A stretch of 64,000 nt of DNA from Malurus cyaneus samueli (Eukaryota; Chordata; Aves; Passeriformes; Maluridae): the NCBI GenBank assembly GCA_009741485.1, contig CM019216.1, positions 49,643,248-49,707,247 of the forward strand, in the 5' to 3' direction. The notes under the pieces were generated by a model. The model worked only from the letters and a program-made list of their open reading frames with translations. It was not told where the DNA came from and did no database searches. A program made the translations under genes and the position numbers. This document shows, piece by piece, positions 24,054 through 38,349 of the stretch (positions are counted from its first letter, which is position 1; every line of letters begins with the position of its first letter).

Positions 24054-27000
24054 CTAAGCCTGCAATCCTGCTTCTTACTACTATACACTATTGTCTCCCT
24101 GGGAGGTGGGAAAGTGCTTTAACTCATCTCATTCTGTGCTCATCCCCGCCAGCAAAGCATATGCTTGCTTTGATCCAACCAGCAAGACCAATTTACCTGA
24201 AAGCCACTTTTCAGAGACACATGTGGCTAAATACTCCACTGAAACAAACAGCCTTCCGTGTTTACTGGGCAAATTTGACCGACTCAGTAAATGACTTCAG
24301 CAAATCCAGCAATTACATACTTCTCAAAGAACAAAGCAGTAAATTAACTTCTAAAAAACAAAATGAAACATGCAAAACAAAAAGCCATGTGCACACAGTA
24401 TTTCTGAACAGCAGGCAAGCGTTTCTTGGCCATTTCCCTGCGCTGTACATAGAAGCCTCTTGCTAAACATAAAAATATTGTGCAACTACAGCAAAGTCTC
24501 AAAGGATTTGAAACCATGTTTTCCCCTTCTCTTACAGTGCCTGTTGTGTGTCACCAGTTGACATGACACAAAAATGGTCACATTCTCCCCCTCCTCCTCA
24601 CTGTTGCACAGTCACTTATCCAGCAGCTCCATTTACTGGTTTCTAGTCCTACCTTCTGGAACTACACAGTTTTGTACATGCAGGACTTTGCTACCTGTTC
24701 TGATTTTGCATCTGTTTTTCATGCATATATCCACCATATATGACAATGCTTCTTAAGAGAGGTCTGAAATTCATCTCAGCAGGACAGGAAGCAGTTTGCC
24801 AGGCTAAGGTTTGAAAATGCAGCCTCGTACAGCAGTGCTGATAGATGGGGCAGGATTTGCTAAAGGAACCGGTCTGCTGCTTTGCCCACAGACACAGGGA
24901 ATGTACATGATCTGTACTAGGAAACATGAAACTTATTGTATTCATGGACCATGAACACTTACAAAAAGTACATAATTATTCTTGAAAACACAGGGTATTT
25001 TTATCATAAATGAATTCAAAATGCCTGTATCTAAGAGAGCAATTATTTTACCAGGTAACATTTACCTATAAGTGATCTACTTTTTACAGTGCTATAAATA
25101 TACATATGCATATTAATGACTACATTATCAGTTAAGTGATTTAAGTCTGTTCAGTTTTTGGTTTTGCTCTTGCTGTTTTCTTTAAAGAGTAGTTTATAAT
25201 CTGTCTGGAGTACCACCTACCTAGAATTATTTCTCCTTACCTAAGAAGGTTCAACATGTATGCTTCAGCATATACAGAAAACAAACAAACAAGTGTTTAT
25301 TTTACTGACATATCAGACCGCTCACATTTCTTCTTCTGATTCGCTGTCATTTACATTACATATTTTCCTTTTGTAAATAAGCTGCTTGCTGCTATAACAA
25401 CGTGCTTGCTATGAATCAATAAAATATAAATCAATTTTATACAAATCAAAGAGCCATCATATGTCAATGACTGCAAAGAGCACTGCCTAGTAGTTATGTT
25501 TTCAGCCCACCCATGAAGATCACACACAGTTTACACTCTCCAACCTCATACAGTGATCAATTCAAACATATTTGTCGTAAACTTCTGCTTTTTAGGAGTC
25601 AGCAACTGCCTCGCACCTCTTTTTCAAATTTTTTGTTCCATATACAGAGAGGGGTTTTGCCTTCATTATTTTCCTCCTGCCTTACTATATTTCAGTCCAT
25701 CATGCCAGTGAGGAAATCATTCATTCCTTGTTCCTTGAAAGCTCCCAAGTCCTTCATCTGCAACTAAGAATAGCTGGTTTTGTGCAAGTGTCAGAAGTTT
25801 GCTCTTGATTTCATTGGACAAGTTGTGCTTGTGAAATGTGTACCAGTGATGTATTTCATCCATAAAGTCAGAATGGTGTGCAAAGTGCAGATTTTAGTGC
25901 AGGGAAATTAATAAAGCTAAATATACAAATGTTGGCATGAATGTTAACACCAGTGCTTAAATACTCATTTTTTCTCTACATCCAGTCAGAGACTTGCAAC
26001 TGTTGCCTCTTATCTTTTTGCTGTGCATTCCTCAGAATAATGCAGTTCTGTCTTCTCTTGAACATCTTCTAGGCAGCAGATTCAAGGTCAACTCAAGGAA
26101 CTTTAGACAGTTTTATCTATTTGCCTAGTGGCTTGCTTTTCCACATGTTTTTGAAAATCAGCCTGTGTATCTGTATGCTTATTCACATATAATTTGTGAA
26201 TGCCAGTCAGAAAAAGCAAAGGAAAAGATCAGAATCTGATTCTGTCCACACAAAAAGGAAACCTGTTACCCAGAAGTTTCTGATTATTAGGAGGAGAGAT
26301 CCCAAGCTCTAATAATTTTTTATTAACATGTGTCCTTTTAAGCAGCAGTTCATTGATTTCCACCTCCTAACTTATGAGATGTATGCTTCCTTAGCCAGAA
26401 AATGCTCTCAACAAGAGGATGGTGAGAAAGACTATGATAATTATACATTTTTTTTTTCTTTCTTGGAAATAATTACTTACAGGACATTAAATAATAGGAA
26501 CTTCCATTTTATTGTCTGGTCCTTCAGGATAAAAGATGGCTAAAATGAAAGACCAAAAACTATAACATTCAAGAATGTTTTAATGTACTAAGGAAAAACA
26601 TCAGCAAGGGAGGATGACACTTACAACATGGATAGATTTAATAACTGAAGAACACTTTAGATTAGAACTTATTCTGAGGTATATGGAAGTTGAATAGGTT
26701 GAGAGTAGACAACTTTGCCTTTCCTCTAAATGGCTTAAAGACAAAAAAGTACACTAAACTATTCTATCTGGCACCATTTGACTACCAATGGCATTGACCT
26801 CCATAGCAATAGTATTCTTTTCTCCACTTGTTGTAAAACACCTTTAATGAAAGCACATAGTCACCAAATTTCCTGTTCTTTAAGGCTCTTTTTCTATCCT
26901 GAAAATTTAGGGAGTTGGTTCTCTTTTTTAAACTGCCTTTTTCTTTTATTTAACCACAATTTACCTGGCTGTATGACAGGTACCATTTCAGAACAGCCAA

Positions 27001-27749
27001 AAACTGATGCTATTAGAACTATTCCCAAAATGGTTTCTGCTTTATTATTTCAGTATTGCTTTCTATTTGAAATTCTGAATGTTCTATTTTTCTTTCTGAT
27101 TACCTTTCTGAGTAGTGATATTCCACAATCTTTCCAACAGCTCTTTCCTCCTGGCAACAGTTTCTTCACCATCATCAGTGGTCATGAGATACAAATTAAT
27201 AGCTGGAATTTCTCTTCAAACACATAATTTATTCTGTAATATTTTATCATTAAATTTATTTGTCTCGCTCTTGTGTCTCTTTTGCATCCTTTTATAGGCA
27301 ATTTTAGTTTTGACTGGCCAAAAGAATTTTGAATGATCTGAGAAAAGTTACCTCTCACTTAACCATCAATTTTTTAATTAATTTGTGAAGACCCTAAAGT
27401 GCATAGCTTCTGGAATTTTATTTTTTTTTTAAACTCCACTATTGGGTTTTCTCTCACCTTCCCAATCCATGACCACAAAATTTATTCCTACCCATAATTT
27501 TTTCTTTTACAGGCAAATGAACTTCAAGTTGTCTTTGTATATCACACGAAAATTTAAGCTGTGACAAAGGACATTTAGTCAAAAGTTTTCTTATTGACTC
27601 TCAAAAAATATCAACTGAATCATCTTACACTTGCCTCATGTAATTTTTTTCCATGAACACAAATGCCTACGAGGAATAATTTATCTGCATGAAGGAGATG
27701 AAGACCTCCTATACTACATTTTTGTACATTTATTCATGTCTTAGCTATT

Positions 27750-28050
27750 AGTGCTGGCTTGAGAGAGGATGGAGTTAATTTTCTTCATAGAGTGTAGCAT
27801 TTTGGATTTGACCAAAACAATGTTGACAATTCAGGGATGTTTTTAGCTCTTGCTGAGCAGCACTGGCACAGCATCAAGACCTTCTTGCTTCCATGCTGCC
27901 CCATGCTTTAGAGGGAGCACGGGCAGGACAGCTGGCCCCAACTGGCCAGAGGGACACCCCATGTCATACTGCATTGGGCTCAGCAATAAAAACTGGGGAA
28001 AGAAAAAGGAAGAAGAGAACATGGTTGGGGGGGGGGAACGGGAACACAAG
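27750..28050 (+). mobile_element. Degraded endogenous retrovirus LTR fragment (songbird family)
   Basis: This copy aligns by eye to the LTR at 41329-41897. Shared words in the same order include GTGCTGG near the start, ATGGAGTTAATTTTCTTCAT, CAGGGATGTTT, GCTGAGCAGC and GGGACACCCC. An AATAAAAACTGGGGAAAG segment sits where intact members have their TATA-region purine-rich block. It is old: it has many substitutions, a G10 run at 28027-28036, and no recognisable 3' half beyond about 28050. It lies on the plus strand, antisense to PTPRK. No retroviral genes flank it. Open frames of 82-176 codons crossing it are chance. The right boundary is uncertain. Confidence 0.75.
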
Positions 28051-29012
28051 ATGGGGCCAAGGAGAAGTGGTTTTATTTTTATTTCAGTCATTAATGTTTT
28101 GGGCCTGGTGCATCACAGTTTTACATTCTCACTCCCTTTTTTATTACTCTCATTAGGGCATAACTTGCACGGTTTAAAAGATCTCCCCCTCCTTGTAATA
28201 CTCACCTTTGCTCAGGTCTTAAATCACAACAGCTTTCGGCTCCAGTGGTGTCTGGATATTCTTGGCCCTCTTACACTTATTCTTCCAGACCCCTCTTGCA
28301 CAGAAGGTCAGTCCACGTTAGCTGAAATTGCTTTAACCTTTCAGCTGTTCCTTTTGATGTACTTCTTTCATTTGCCATAGAAAAATCTCACTCCTGCAGG
28401 ATCCTACTCCTACCAAATAGCTATAGAGATAATAATATTAATAATTTTTTCAGGGCTAGACACAGGTTTCTCTTTAGGTAGGTTTCCTAACTAGTTACCT
28501 CAAGAAATTAACATTCATAGAAGTGAAATCTTACATTCCACATTGCGCCTTAACATTTACCCCCCCAACCCATATTACTGACTTAGTACATCCCATTAAC
28601 AGCAACCATCATGTCCAGGTTGGGAGCACAGCTCTAGGATAACACTTATAGGACAGTTCTAACACTCACATAGCATAACTGTTCACAGTATTCCACTTTT
28701 TCACAGGGTTACTCTGATAAATCCTATTTTTCATGTTTTTATGTGGCTGACTCAGTTTTGAAGAGGCTCCTTCCATGAGCTATTTGCTTAGGAGCAAAAG
28801 ATTCTTCCCATGTCTCCATAATGACAGAGAGAATAATAGTGGAGTATTTCTTAAAGATTTTAACCTTCTTTTTTTTTCTACAAATCTTACTCTTTATTAA
28901 AAGAAATAAAAAGTAGTAATGAACCTACATATTCAGCAGAATAAAAGATTCCAAACTTGTCAGAAGACTCAGGGAAAAAAACACTCTCATTTAAAGTCAC
29001 ACTAATTTTTTT

Positions 29013-29100
29013 AAAAATCCCCAATTAAGTGTACCTTGCTTTCATTTTAACAACAAAAAAAAATTCCCCAATTAAGTATACTGTATCTTCATTTTAACAA
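29013..29100. repeat. Diverged tandem duplication (~41-bp unit)
   Basis: Two neighbouring copies share CCCCAATTAAGT, a TA-containing spacer, then CTTTCATTTTAACAA or CTTCATTTTAACAA. The copies lie at about 29013-29053 and 29059-29100, separated by an A-rich joint, with several substitutions between them. This points to an old local duplication. Confidence 0.8.
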
Positions 29101-32100
29101 ATCCCTTAGCAACCAAACATTGTAAGACTTGGTTGCTATGACAAAAATTATTATAATTAATATGATTGGAAGTAAAATAAAAACTGCTGTGCACTGGGAA
29201 GGTATCAACAGGCCACAATGAGAAAAGGTCATTAGATACTGTAGCTAATAATAATAATTAGCTTATTTGAAAGGTCCCAAGAGAAGCTTCTTTTCAGTTT
29301 TTGTGTTCTCTAACATTCCTTGAATCACAAGTGAAGTTTAAGCTCAAGTGTGGGCTTGACATCTCATCTACCAGAAGCCAGACAGAACAGCTGTCTAGTG
29401 CAAAACTCTGGTTTTTAATCCTTCCAGTATCCTTTAAAGGGCAGGAATGCAATTTCCCCACATTTAACAAATTGGCTTCATTACTGGGAGTTGTCTCTCT
29501 TTAAATTCTAATACAAAAAACATACTTAAAGGTGTCTTTTGAAAAAAGAAGCAGCTGTTAATTATAGCTTATTCTATATCAGCTATCCCATCTTTCCTAC
29601 ATTGTAAGTACTACTTTCAAATGCTTTAAAGGTTTTCATGTTCTTAAAAATAATTTTACATACACATTTTTTTTTAATAACAGTCTTTTGATAGTCATGG
29701 TTACTACTGGAGTAGTTACAAGAAGGTAATGATAATTTGAATGTCAGAGTGGAAAGTGAAGACTATGTTTAGAAACATAGAGCAAAAATTATTTTTCCAG
29801 ACCAATAAACACAATTTGGTAACATTTTGGCCCAGCAGATTTGAATTAAATTTTTAAAGTAACCAGTCAAACGGCTTTAAAAGACCATTTAAACTGTGAG
29901 CAAATTTTTAAAAGTGAGCACTCTGGTATAAATAGTGAGTGACACTGAATCACTGAAAGGATCTCTATATATAATACCGCATATATAATAGGTAACTTTT
30001 TTTTTTAAAACACAGACTGCTCAGTTTTTAATATATAAACCCATGAAATTGCATTTCTTTTAATTTCAGAGCCTTGAACGGATCCCTGCTTGTTCAGAAA
30101 ACAAACACTGGTTAAAAGGTACTAAAATTGAGGTGGTATTCATAGGATTATATTCAGATCCCCAACAAATATCTGTATTGCAAGAATTCATAAATTTCAG
30201 CTTTTGATCATGTTAAGAAACATTGTGGATTCACAGATATGTAAACATAAGTAATTGTTTTAAATGGGCTAATAAATCACAAACACAAAAACTTCAAAGA
30301 TGAAGAAAAAAAGATTATTTTTCTGAAACTTGGATAGCTTTGGCAACGTTTTAACAAGCAGCTGACACTTTCTCCTATCAGCAAGGGCTGGTTTCCTTAA
30401 TCTCACTGCTCCTGCCTGCCCAGGGCTGCCTCTTAACAGCATCGAAGCTCATCATTCCAGAAGCCAAATAAACTTTTATCGCAAGGTTAGGGTTTTCTGT
30501 CAAACTAAGTGGCTAAACCAGCTGGTTGCTCCAATGTGTTCCAAAGCACATAAAGTGGGAGCACTGGCCCTGCACAGCCACAAACAGGAAGGAAACAATT
30601 AAATTAAATAAATTAGAATTGTAACACCTTTTCTGGGCCATAAAACTGAAATCACAGATGAAGCAGCTTCATATTTTCCGGCAACCAGGTAGTGTTTCCC
30701 CTGATAAACCCTAGAGAAGCTGTGTGGGGTCAAGCACTGGCTGACCCACGCTGGGGATGGTGGGGAGGGAAATACATTCCTAATCTCATGTGAAAATAGA
30801 GCTGAACATGACAGCCTCATTTTACAATCTTGCCCCAAGGATGTTCCTACGCCTTAAGTAAGTAAAGCCACCAATTCAAACTGCAGTTCCTTGAATTTTC
30901 AAATGTCAGTCTTCTGACAGTTTTAATCTGTCTGTGCTGTTTGCTTGTAAAACCTGCCCACCAGGTTTCCTGCTCTTTAGATTGGGAAAGTGGGTGAATG
31001 AAGTTTTCCAAAGGAAAGAAATAGTCAGTTCTCTGAAGGTGCTGTAATTCACACAAAAAGCTGAGCAGAGAATTCACTAAATGTTTCCTACCATTTTTAT
31101 CCAGAATCATATCATAAACCCACCATTAACCCCAACTTCAAGTGAAAAAAAGTTATCATGGGGAGAGAATAACAAGGTAATATAAACTGAAATGCTTCAG
31201 AAAAAGCAAACAAATCCTCCAGTGGAGAACCAAAAACTACATGGAAGCCACAGAGTTCTCAAACTTCATTTCAGACAGCTAACCCATGAAACTTGATTAA
31301 TTGCAACTTAAACTTAATGAGATGGCAATAAACATCAGAAATATTTGTCCTTTCAATTTCCTGTCACCATCAGTCCCTTAAAAATGTTTCTTATTTAAAA
31401 AAAAGAATACTTACACTTCCAAAAGATTCAATGGCCTTAGACACACTCCAAAAACAAAACAAATATATTTCCCTAGTCCTTTTCTGGGATAGATACAACA
31501 AGGAGGAAAAAAATAATAAAAGCAAGTAAGCTTCCAAAATTTGCAGAGGATTTTGTTTAACTGCTGCAAGTTACAGAAAAAAGTGACCCTTTGATCAGTG
31601 TGACTAAGGAGAAGCTGTATTGCTCAATGCACTTCAAGGAAGAAAGGTTCTCACCTGTCTTCTAACAAAAAATAATTAGGGGTTCAAGATTCTTTAAGCA
31701 GTCTTAAAAGAAAAAGCAGTCTTCTGAACAGTAAGCTTTTTAAGATTTTATAACATCAGCAGAACTCAGTATTTCTCTATTCAAATGGACAAAAAACCCC
31801 ATTTCAAATCCTGACTGGCATTCTCTTGCAAATATCTATGTTCTGCTCTAAATAGATGACAGGGAGTTGCTGTGTTGTTTTTCTCAGAATTGTTATTTAA
31901 CATTTTCCAACTCTGCAAAGGCATGAGAACATTAAAACTCTTTTGTTGGAAGCAGAGTGTTTGAAAGTTCATTGGCAGACTAGTTACATCTACTTTTCAA
32001 GAGCTCATGATAATTCTCCCTCTGGTTTCCCCAAATAGAGGAGGGGGAAGAACACAGAAAGAAGGAGCAGTGCACACAATATGTTTTTACTTCCATCTGC

Positions 32101-35100
32101 CATCTGTTAACAGTTGCAGCTACTTGGATAAATACATATTTATACTCATCAGGAAAGATTACAGTCTTGTCTACATGCAGTTACTCAGTACAGCTGTTCA
32201 TGAACAAGTCCAAGGTAAGGGCATTCTGACAGAACTAGTAGCTAAGAGTGAACAGAAATATATTTTGAAATGAGAATAGACAAATAAAGAACAGTTGAAT
32301 AGCAGGTGCTTATGAGTAACTGAATATACAGCAATCCCCTCAATTTATCACAATAGGGGTCTACTTAGGTGCACATCGCTATCCACACAATGTAGAATCT
32401 GCCAACATGGCCTTGCCCTTCAGAAATCAGAGGGAGAAGCAGAAATTACACGTCGAGCAAGTGTAGTTACATGGACAGGTGCAGAACCTTTTTACTGTTA
32501 CGTTTCATATTAATTTAGGATGTTGAATTAAACCACACATCTATAAAAAGGTTCTTTTATCTTGAGAAATGTAATCGCTTTTTCACTTCAGTTGCCTCTT
32601 TGGCACACAAACTGTAAAACCTTTGCCACTGATGAGCTCAGCTTAGCACCACTGCCATCTCAGATTCTTCCCACCTTGGCCTCTTGGGTAAGCAAAAACA
32701 ACCTGAACTAAGACAACGTGATGGTGACTACACATGGGAAGTAATCATCTTTTATTTCTGATGGAAGTGATTTAAAGATAAAACGGGGCAGTTGCAGCCT
32801 TTTGAGAATTTTTTGGTTTTCCCCTGTAATTGCCAACAAAACCTACATGGCACAGGGCATTGCTAAGGCAGGCTTCTCTCAAGTAGGAGCAAGTCAATAT
32901 GGGCCTGATCACAAAGTCAGCCTCTTCTAAAAGCAGCCCAGAAATGCCTTACCTGAACCAGGAGGCTGCTTTCAACATGTGCATGTTCAAAAGGCACACA
33001 AGAATATGAGGCTACAGGTTGGTTTACTGCATATAAGTGCTAAGTGTGAATAAAATTTGCCTCAAATGCTCATACTTTGGGAAATTACAGCAGTAGAATA
33101 ATACAAACATATCTAATCAAACTTTTTTAAAATCCTTGTATTAGAAATAACCACTGAAGACACCAAAAAAGTTAAACCTCAGCACTGCTGACATTAGAAT
33201 ATTGGCTTTATTCCCCAGTTCCAGACCCATATAGAAACTGAATGCAGAAAACACAGTCCTTGTGTTATTTTCGAGTAACATCTCATTAATTCACAATGCT
33301 TACTGTATGAAAATGCATGCTAAGTTAACACTGTGTCCATCACAAATCTTCCTCATGCAGATTGCCTTTGTAAAATGAATAATTGCTTTATTCTCCAGCT
33401 GTGCATTGCTCTCACCACATCTGTACTTGTATCCTTGGAAGGACAGAGATGGGTCCAGCATGGACTGTGTCTCCATCTCCACAGTGATGCCAGGCAAACT
33501 GGAGCTGGTGATCATGTTACAAATTGGAATGTGAGGCTGAAGCCAGTTAGTAGAGTGCATCTCCCCTGGGGATTCCTTGAATGTGTAGTTCCACTGCACA
33601 GCATCAGTTGTCTGCCAGCCCTCACACTGTACTGCATTCTGGCTCACTTTTATTGCTGATTTGGGATTCTATACACCTAAGTTGTCCACTTTGATTTCAC
33701 TGGGAATAAGCCAGTAGACCATTTATTAACACACACAACAAAAATCATCTTCAACTATAGTACACTGCTTGGTTAACAGACCTCATCCTCATTTCTGTGT
33801 AACACAGACAACTTAAGAGTTGCCCCAGTGACTCACATAGATACTGAATCTGTGTCACCAAAGACTCCTAACAGGCTGATTTCGGTGATGGATACAGGCC
33901 TGCAAGACATGACAAAGATTAGTGGTGCACAAAATACTGGTATCAGTTATCAAGGACCAGATCTTAAAAACTGTTTACATTCCACTCAGGAAATGCATGT
34001 CCTAGGATGCTGCAGCTAATCAGAAGAGACAGACCAATTCATATTCAAACAGAGTTGTTACTTGTTTCCAGGACCAATGTTTCCCTTGGTCTGCACCATG
34101 CCTTAGCATGCTGGCTCAATATCAATCATCCTTAGAAAAGGCAGCTTACAGCCAGCACAGTACCAACAACTCATTTGCAGGAAAGGAAACAACCATGAAG
34201 GAGCAAATTACTCCTTTGAGAAAAACAGCAGAGATTCATTTATAAAATTAAAATACTGAATGGTGTAATATGGGTGATGAATTTGCAAATTAGGTAGAAG
34301 GTGAAGATGGAATACAAGTTAGAAAAAAAGCTGCCAGAGGTTTGAATCTTAGGTAATTTGGTGCTTTATGCTGCCTATATGAAGCCTGACCAACAAACTC
34401 CATGGAAATGAAGAGATAACACAGCAACACACAATGAGGAGATGGACCATAGTGAGGGTATTTTTCATTTTAATTGGCTTGGGAAAGAAATCCGGAAAGA
34501 GAAACTAAAACACCATATTTAAAGTTGCCTTTAATTACTGCTATCTGCCATGGTAATAAGAGCAAGTAAAGAGGAAACACTATTCCCACCATTATGTGGG
34601 AACTTGCCTCCAATGGCAGCCTCCTGATACACCTTCTTAATACTAAGAAAATCAAAGCTTAAATACATTAGCTACCACAAGAAACAACAATAAGTAAAAA
34701 CGTATTAAAGCCCACTAATAACCACATCTGGATTTACCAGTAAAACCCACAGATCCAAGCTCTATTTCAACCAGGGTGTGTGAAAATTCTCCCTAGAGAA
34801 TTTAAGAATATCAATTCCTTCCTGAAAAATTTTACACTATAGTAGCATCTAGAATGCAGATTTATTTAGCCCTCTTTTTCATTACTTATTTTAAAATATT
34901 GTACACTAAAAATTCTAGAAAATTTTCTGAAGACTTAGTATATTTCTGCAGGTAATCTTTATCAGTTTTGAAAGCAAATCTTATTCCTATTCTCTACATA
35001 GCCAGTTTAACTTTGTAACTGTATTAAAGCAGAGTTACAACAACTTCTATAGCTCTAAATGTTGCAGTTTAATTATATATTCAATATCATCGCTCTGGAA

Positions 35101-37342
35101 CTAGAGGAGGACATACCTGGAAAAACTTCTACATTAAATAACATGGGTAAAAATTAATTATCAACTTAAACTCACAATATTTACACGGAAATAAAGAATT
35201 TAGAAAAGCAATTAAGATCTCCTATAAGGCTCCTTTGTACGCCATGAAAAACTACTGCATTTTAAATTACAGTAATTGAACTTATAAAAGTGAAGCAGTC
35301 AAATGAAACCACATTTTAGTGTAAACACAAGCTGTATCATTTTCTTTAATTAACTAATCTGATTTAAAACTTTATGAACTATACCAATGGAAAATCAGAA
35401 GTGAAGTTTACATGACTAATAAAATTTTCCTGGATCACTTTTCAGATGTTCAGATTTAGCTTCATCTAGCACTTTCAGAGAAGTGTTAGGAAGAAAGTAA
35501 TTTCAGCTTAGAGTTTCTACACAAATGAGTTCCATTTGCAGCTGTACACCTCCTCTGTGTGATCTTTAGAGGCATCAAGTATCTAACCCTATCCTCGTTC
35601 TGGAATTAATTGACTCTACCAAACAACACTGCAATTACTACAGTTCACAGTTTATATGGTTTGAAATTGATCTGGTTTTACATTTTTACAAAAACTGTGC
35701 TTGATGTTTTCTTCCAATTTAAAAAGAAATTAATTACTTTGTGTTTTGTTTTGCAATTAAACACACTAAATCTGTTGATTACACTTAAGGAAGCAGATCC
35801 TATTCTCACTTTGACATGTATTTTCTGAAGGCAAATATTATGTTGCTGTTGTTTTGTTGTTGCTGCTGTTGTTGAAACTAAACTCTTCCTAGAAATACTC
35901 CTGGCATTCATTTCTTGTCACCATTGGTTCTCAGAGGCAACTTAACTGGCCATTAAATGATGCCTGCAGAAAGATCTTTTGCTTTGCACTGATGTCCCAG
36001 TTCTAGGAAGCTGCAGCTCAAGTGACAACTTTCCACTGTCCTCCCCACCTGTACCCTCTGGTGCTGACAGTTCCAGCAGCTTTTGCATTTAGAGCCTTCC
36101 CTGTGATTCACCCCTTCATGATCAGCTGCAGATTTTCCAAGAAAAAAGCCATACAAGTATTTTGCATTTGCCAAGGGTTCAGAAATTTCCTTTCCCAATC
36201 ACAAACCTGCCTAAAATAAAGCCAAGTCACCAAACACTGCTGGCACAAGCTTTTGCCCCAATCAGCCCTGAGAAACAATCTCCCAGATCTTAAATGGAAA
36301 TTCAGCCTTTTGTTTCCCCACAAATCAATGAGGACTGGTTTGCTGAGGGCACCATCAAGGTAGAAGTCCCAGGTAGTTTTGACACAGCCCAGGTTAAGCA
36401 GACACAGGTCTCAGCATCAAAAGCAGCACCATGCTGATCCACAGGCTAAAACGTGTCAGAGCCTCCTGATCCCCAAAGCACTCCCTTGCATACCCCCTGC
36501 TCTGGTTATACAACCCCTGCCCACTACATCCAGCAGAGAAGCATCGCACTCTTCAGCAAATGTACGCTACTTACCAGCCCAGAATGCAAAGAATTAGCTT
36601 TGCTGTGTGGTGTAGTTAGGATTTGCTTTGCAGAGCTTGTAGTTTTTTAGCATGTAATTTATTTAATTTTTTTCTGATACAGCATGAACCTGCTCAGAAA
36701 GGAAGCTGAACTGAATGGAGGGGAGGAGGCTGTATTTGCAAAATGAAACAATTAACTTATTTTCTCATGTGTTGTGCTTTGCTCCCATCATAGCCCAAAC
36801 TAAAGTATTCTTCCATCAAACTTGTCAGAAAGGATTGTTGAAAAAGTACAAGAATTTGGAACACATTAATTACCAAGGTTCCTTCTGCAGAGTTTGGGTT
36901 GAAAGTCTTTCACAGAGGGGAAACTGCTCTTGAATCTCAGCCATACATAACACCTGCAGAACTGGTTTTAACATTACAGTAGACTTGCCACAGCAAAATC
37001 ATTCTGAATTATAAAATGGAAAGGCTAGTTTTCCCAATTTAATTAGCAATCTAACTAAGATGGAGAAAAAAATTATTTATCTTTGTTATTACTTTATTTC
37101 TGAGTAAAATTATAACCCTCTATGAGATTATTAAGAATATCTGTAAAAGAAACTAAGCTTATTGTCTATGTTACTGATCCTGTCATGTATTTTTGAAAAT
37201 AAGACATACTCATAAAACTCTAAGTTCAGAAGTGAAGACACCACTTCGCCATTCCAAATGTGACCATCTGACCACAGCCAACAAGGTTCTGAAGCACCCA
37301 CACTTTTCAATATACAATACCCTTGAGAGAAGAGCAGAGGAG

Positions 37343-37373
37343 AAAAAAAAAAAAAAAGGGGGGGGGGGGGGGG
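37343..37373. repeat. A15G16 homopurine tract
   Basis: Fifteen A (37343-37357) are followed directly by sixteen G (37358-37373). The plus-strand G run can in principle form G-quadruplexes. In the PTPRK transcript the tract reads C16U15, a long polypyrimidine stretch. The exact length is likely variable between individuals and prone to sequencing error. Confidence 0.95.
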
Positions 37374-38349
37374 AATTTATAAAGGAAAATTAAGTTTACC
37401 CTTACAATTTTGGAAGGGAAAGAACAGGGAGAAATAAGGAGGGAGGGGAAAAGCCTTTCTAATTTGGGGTGCAGTTCTTTAAGTGAAAACTGATGGTTCT
37501 GTAAAGCTACAGCCAAATAAAGCTTGGGTGGCTGATTTAACTGTTTTGTTGTGACAAAATACCCACTTAACACATTTTTCTGTTTCAAACGCGCTATGCC
37601 ACATTTATCTAACATATGTAAACAAATAATATATTAAAATGCATGCCATGTTCTATTTCAGTAGGATTTCTGAAACAAGACAAACAAAACTGAAACTACT
37701 TGCAGAGCATTTTGAAAAATACTGGTTATACTACACATTACACTTTATTTGCACAAATAATAGTAAACCAAGACTCAGAAGTGTAATTCAGATTGAATTC
37801 AACACTACCAAGATAGTACATCTGATGTTCCAGCTCTTTTTGGAAAACCAGACACCTGCTGCTAATTTCCATTTCATTGTTCAAATATATGCTGTTAAGA
37901 CCCCATAATTAAGTCCAGGGACAAAGATGATGCTTTACTTTGAGGTTCATTTTTTTCCTTATAAAAACAAAAGTAAAAACCTAGACTCAGGCAAACACAC
38001 GCTCACGCATAAACACACAAATCTCAAACATGCCCCATTTTTAGTTAAAAGAGAAATGAGCCAACCAAGCGAATTTTAGCTTTGTTCTGATTTCTGTGTT
38101 AAGTTGCACAATCAACAACTGATCTGGCTATGATAGAAAACACTCTTTTGCATAACCATATTTTGATAACCTATTACAGCTTTCAGTACATTACAAATAG
38201 TTTAACAATTCCATTCATATAGGAAATAAATTTGGGTCAATGTGAAGGACCTGTCCTTCTCCCATGAGAAAACAGATTGTTACTCTGAATTTAAGATTAA
38301 CATTTTAAAAAAAAAATTAGTAATATGGTAACAAGAACTTCTCATCCCC

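Larger units (their letters stand above)
7463..27749 (-). other. PTPRK: PTPRK intron 3, exon-4-proximal half
   Basis: This is unique AT-rich intron with no recognised exon. The longest frame (9875-10333, plus, 152 codons) shows no known domain, is AT-biased and is probably chance. It holds A-rich tracts at 12030-12122 and 13201-13228, T14 at 12226-12239, T18 at 14877-14894, and A/T tracts around 15510-15635. An AT-rich low-complexity patch lies at 18065-18120. A perfect 16-bp tandem duplication is at 20417-20450, and A-rich blocks surround the CR1 piece at 23.3-24.05 kb. Candidate regulatory blocks at 17290-17720 and 20930-21210 are listed separately. Confidence 0.85.

Noticed and set aside
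27843..28380. Frames of 82-176 codons around the older LTR
   Set aside because: They start inside LTR sequence, run across its degraded edge and match no retroviral protein.
33300..33659. Overlapping 115-codon (minus) and 108-codon (plus) frames
   Set aside because: Open on both strands over the same DNA, with no recognised motif and no convincing splice sites. This is a chance stop-poor stretch.
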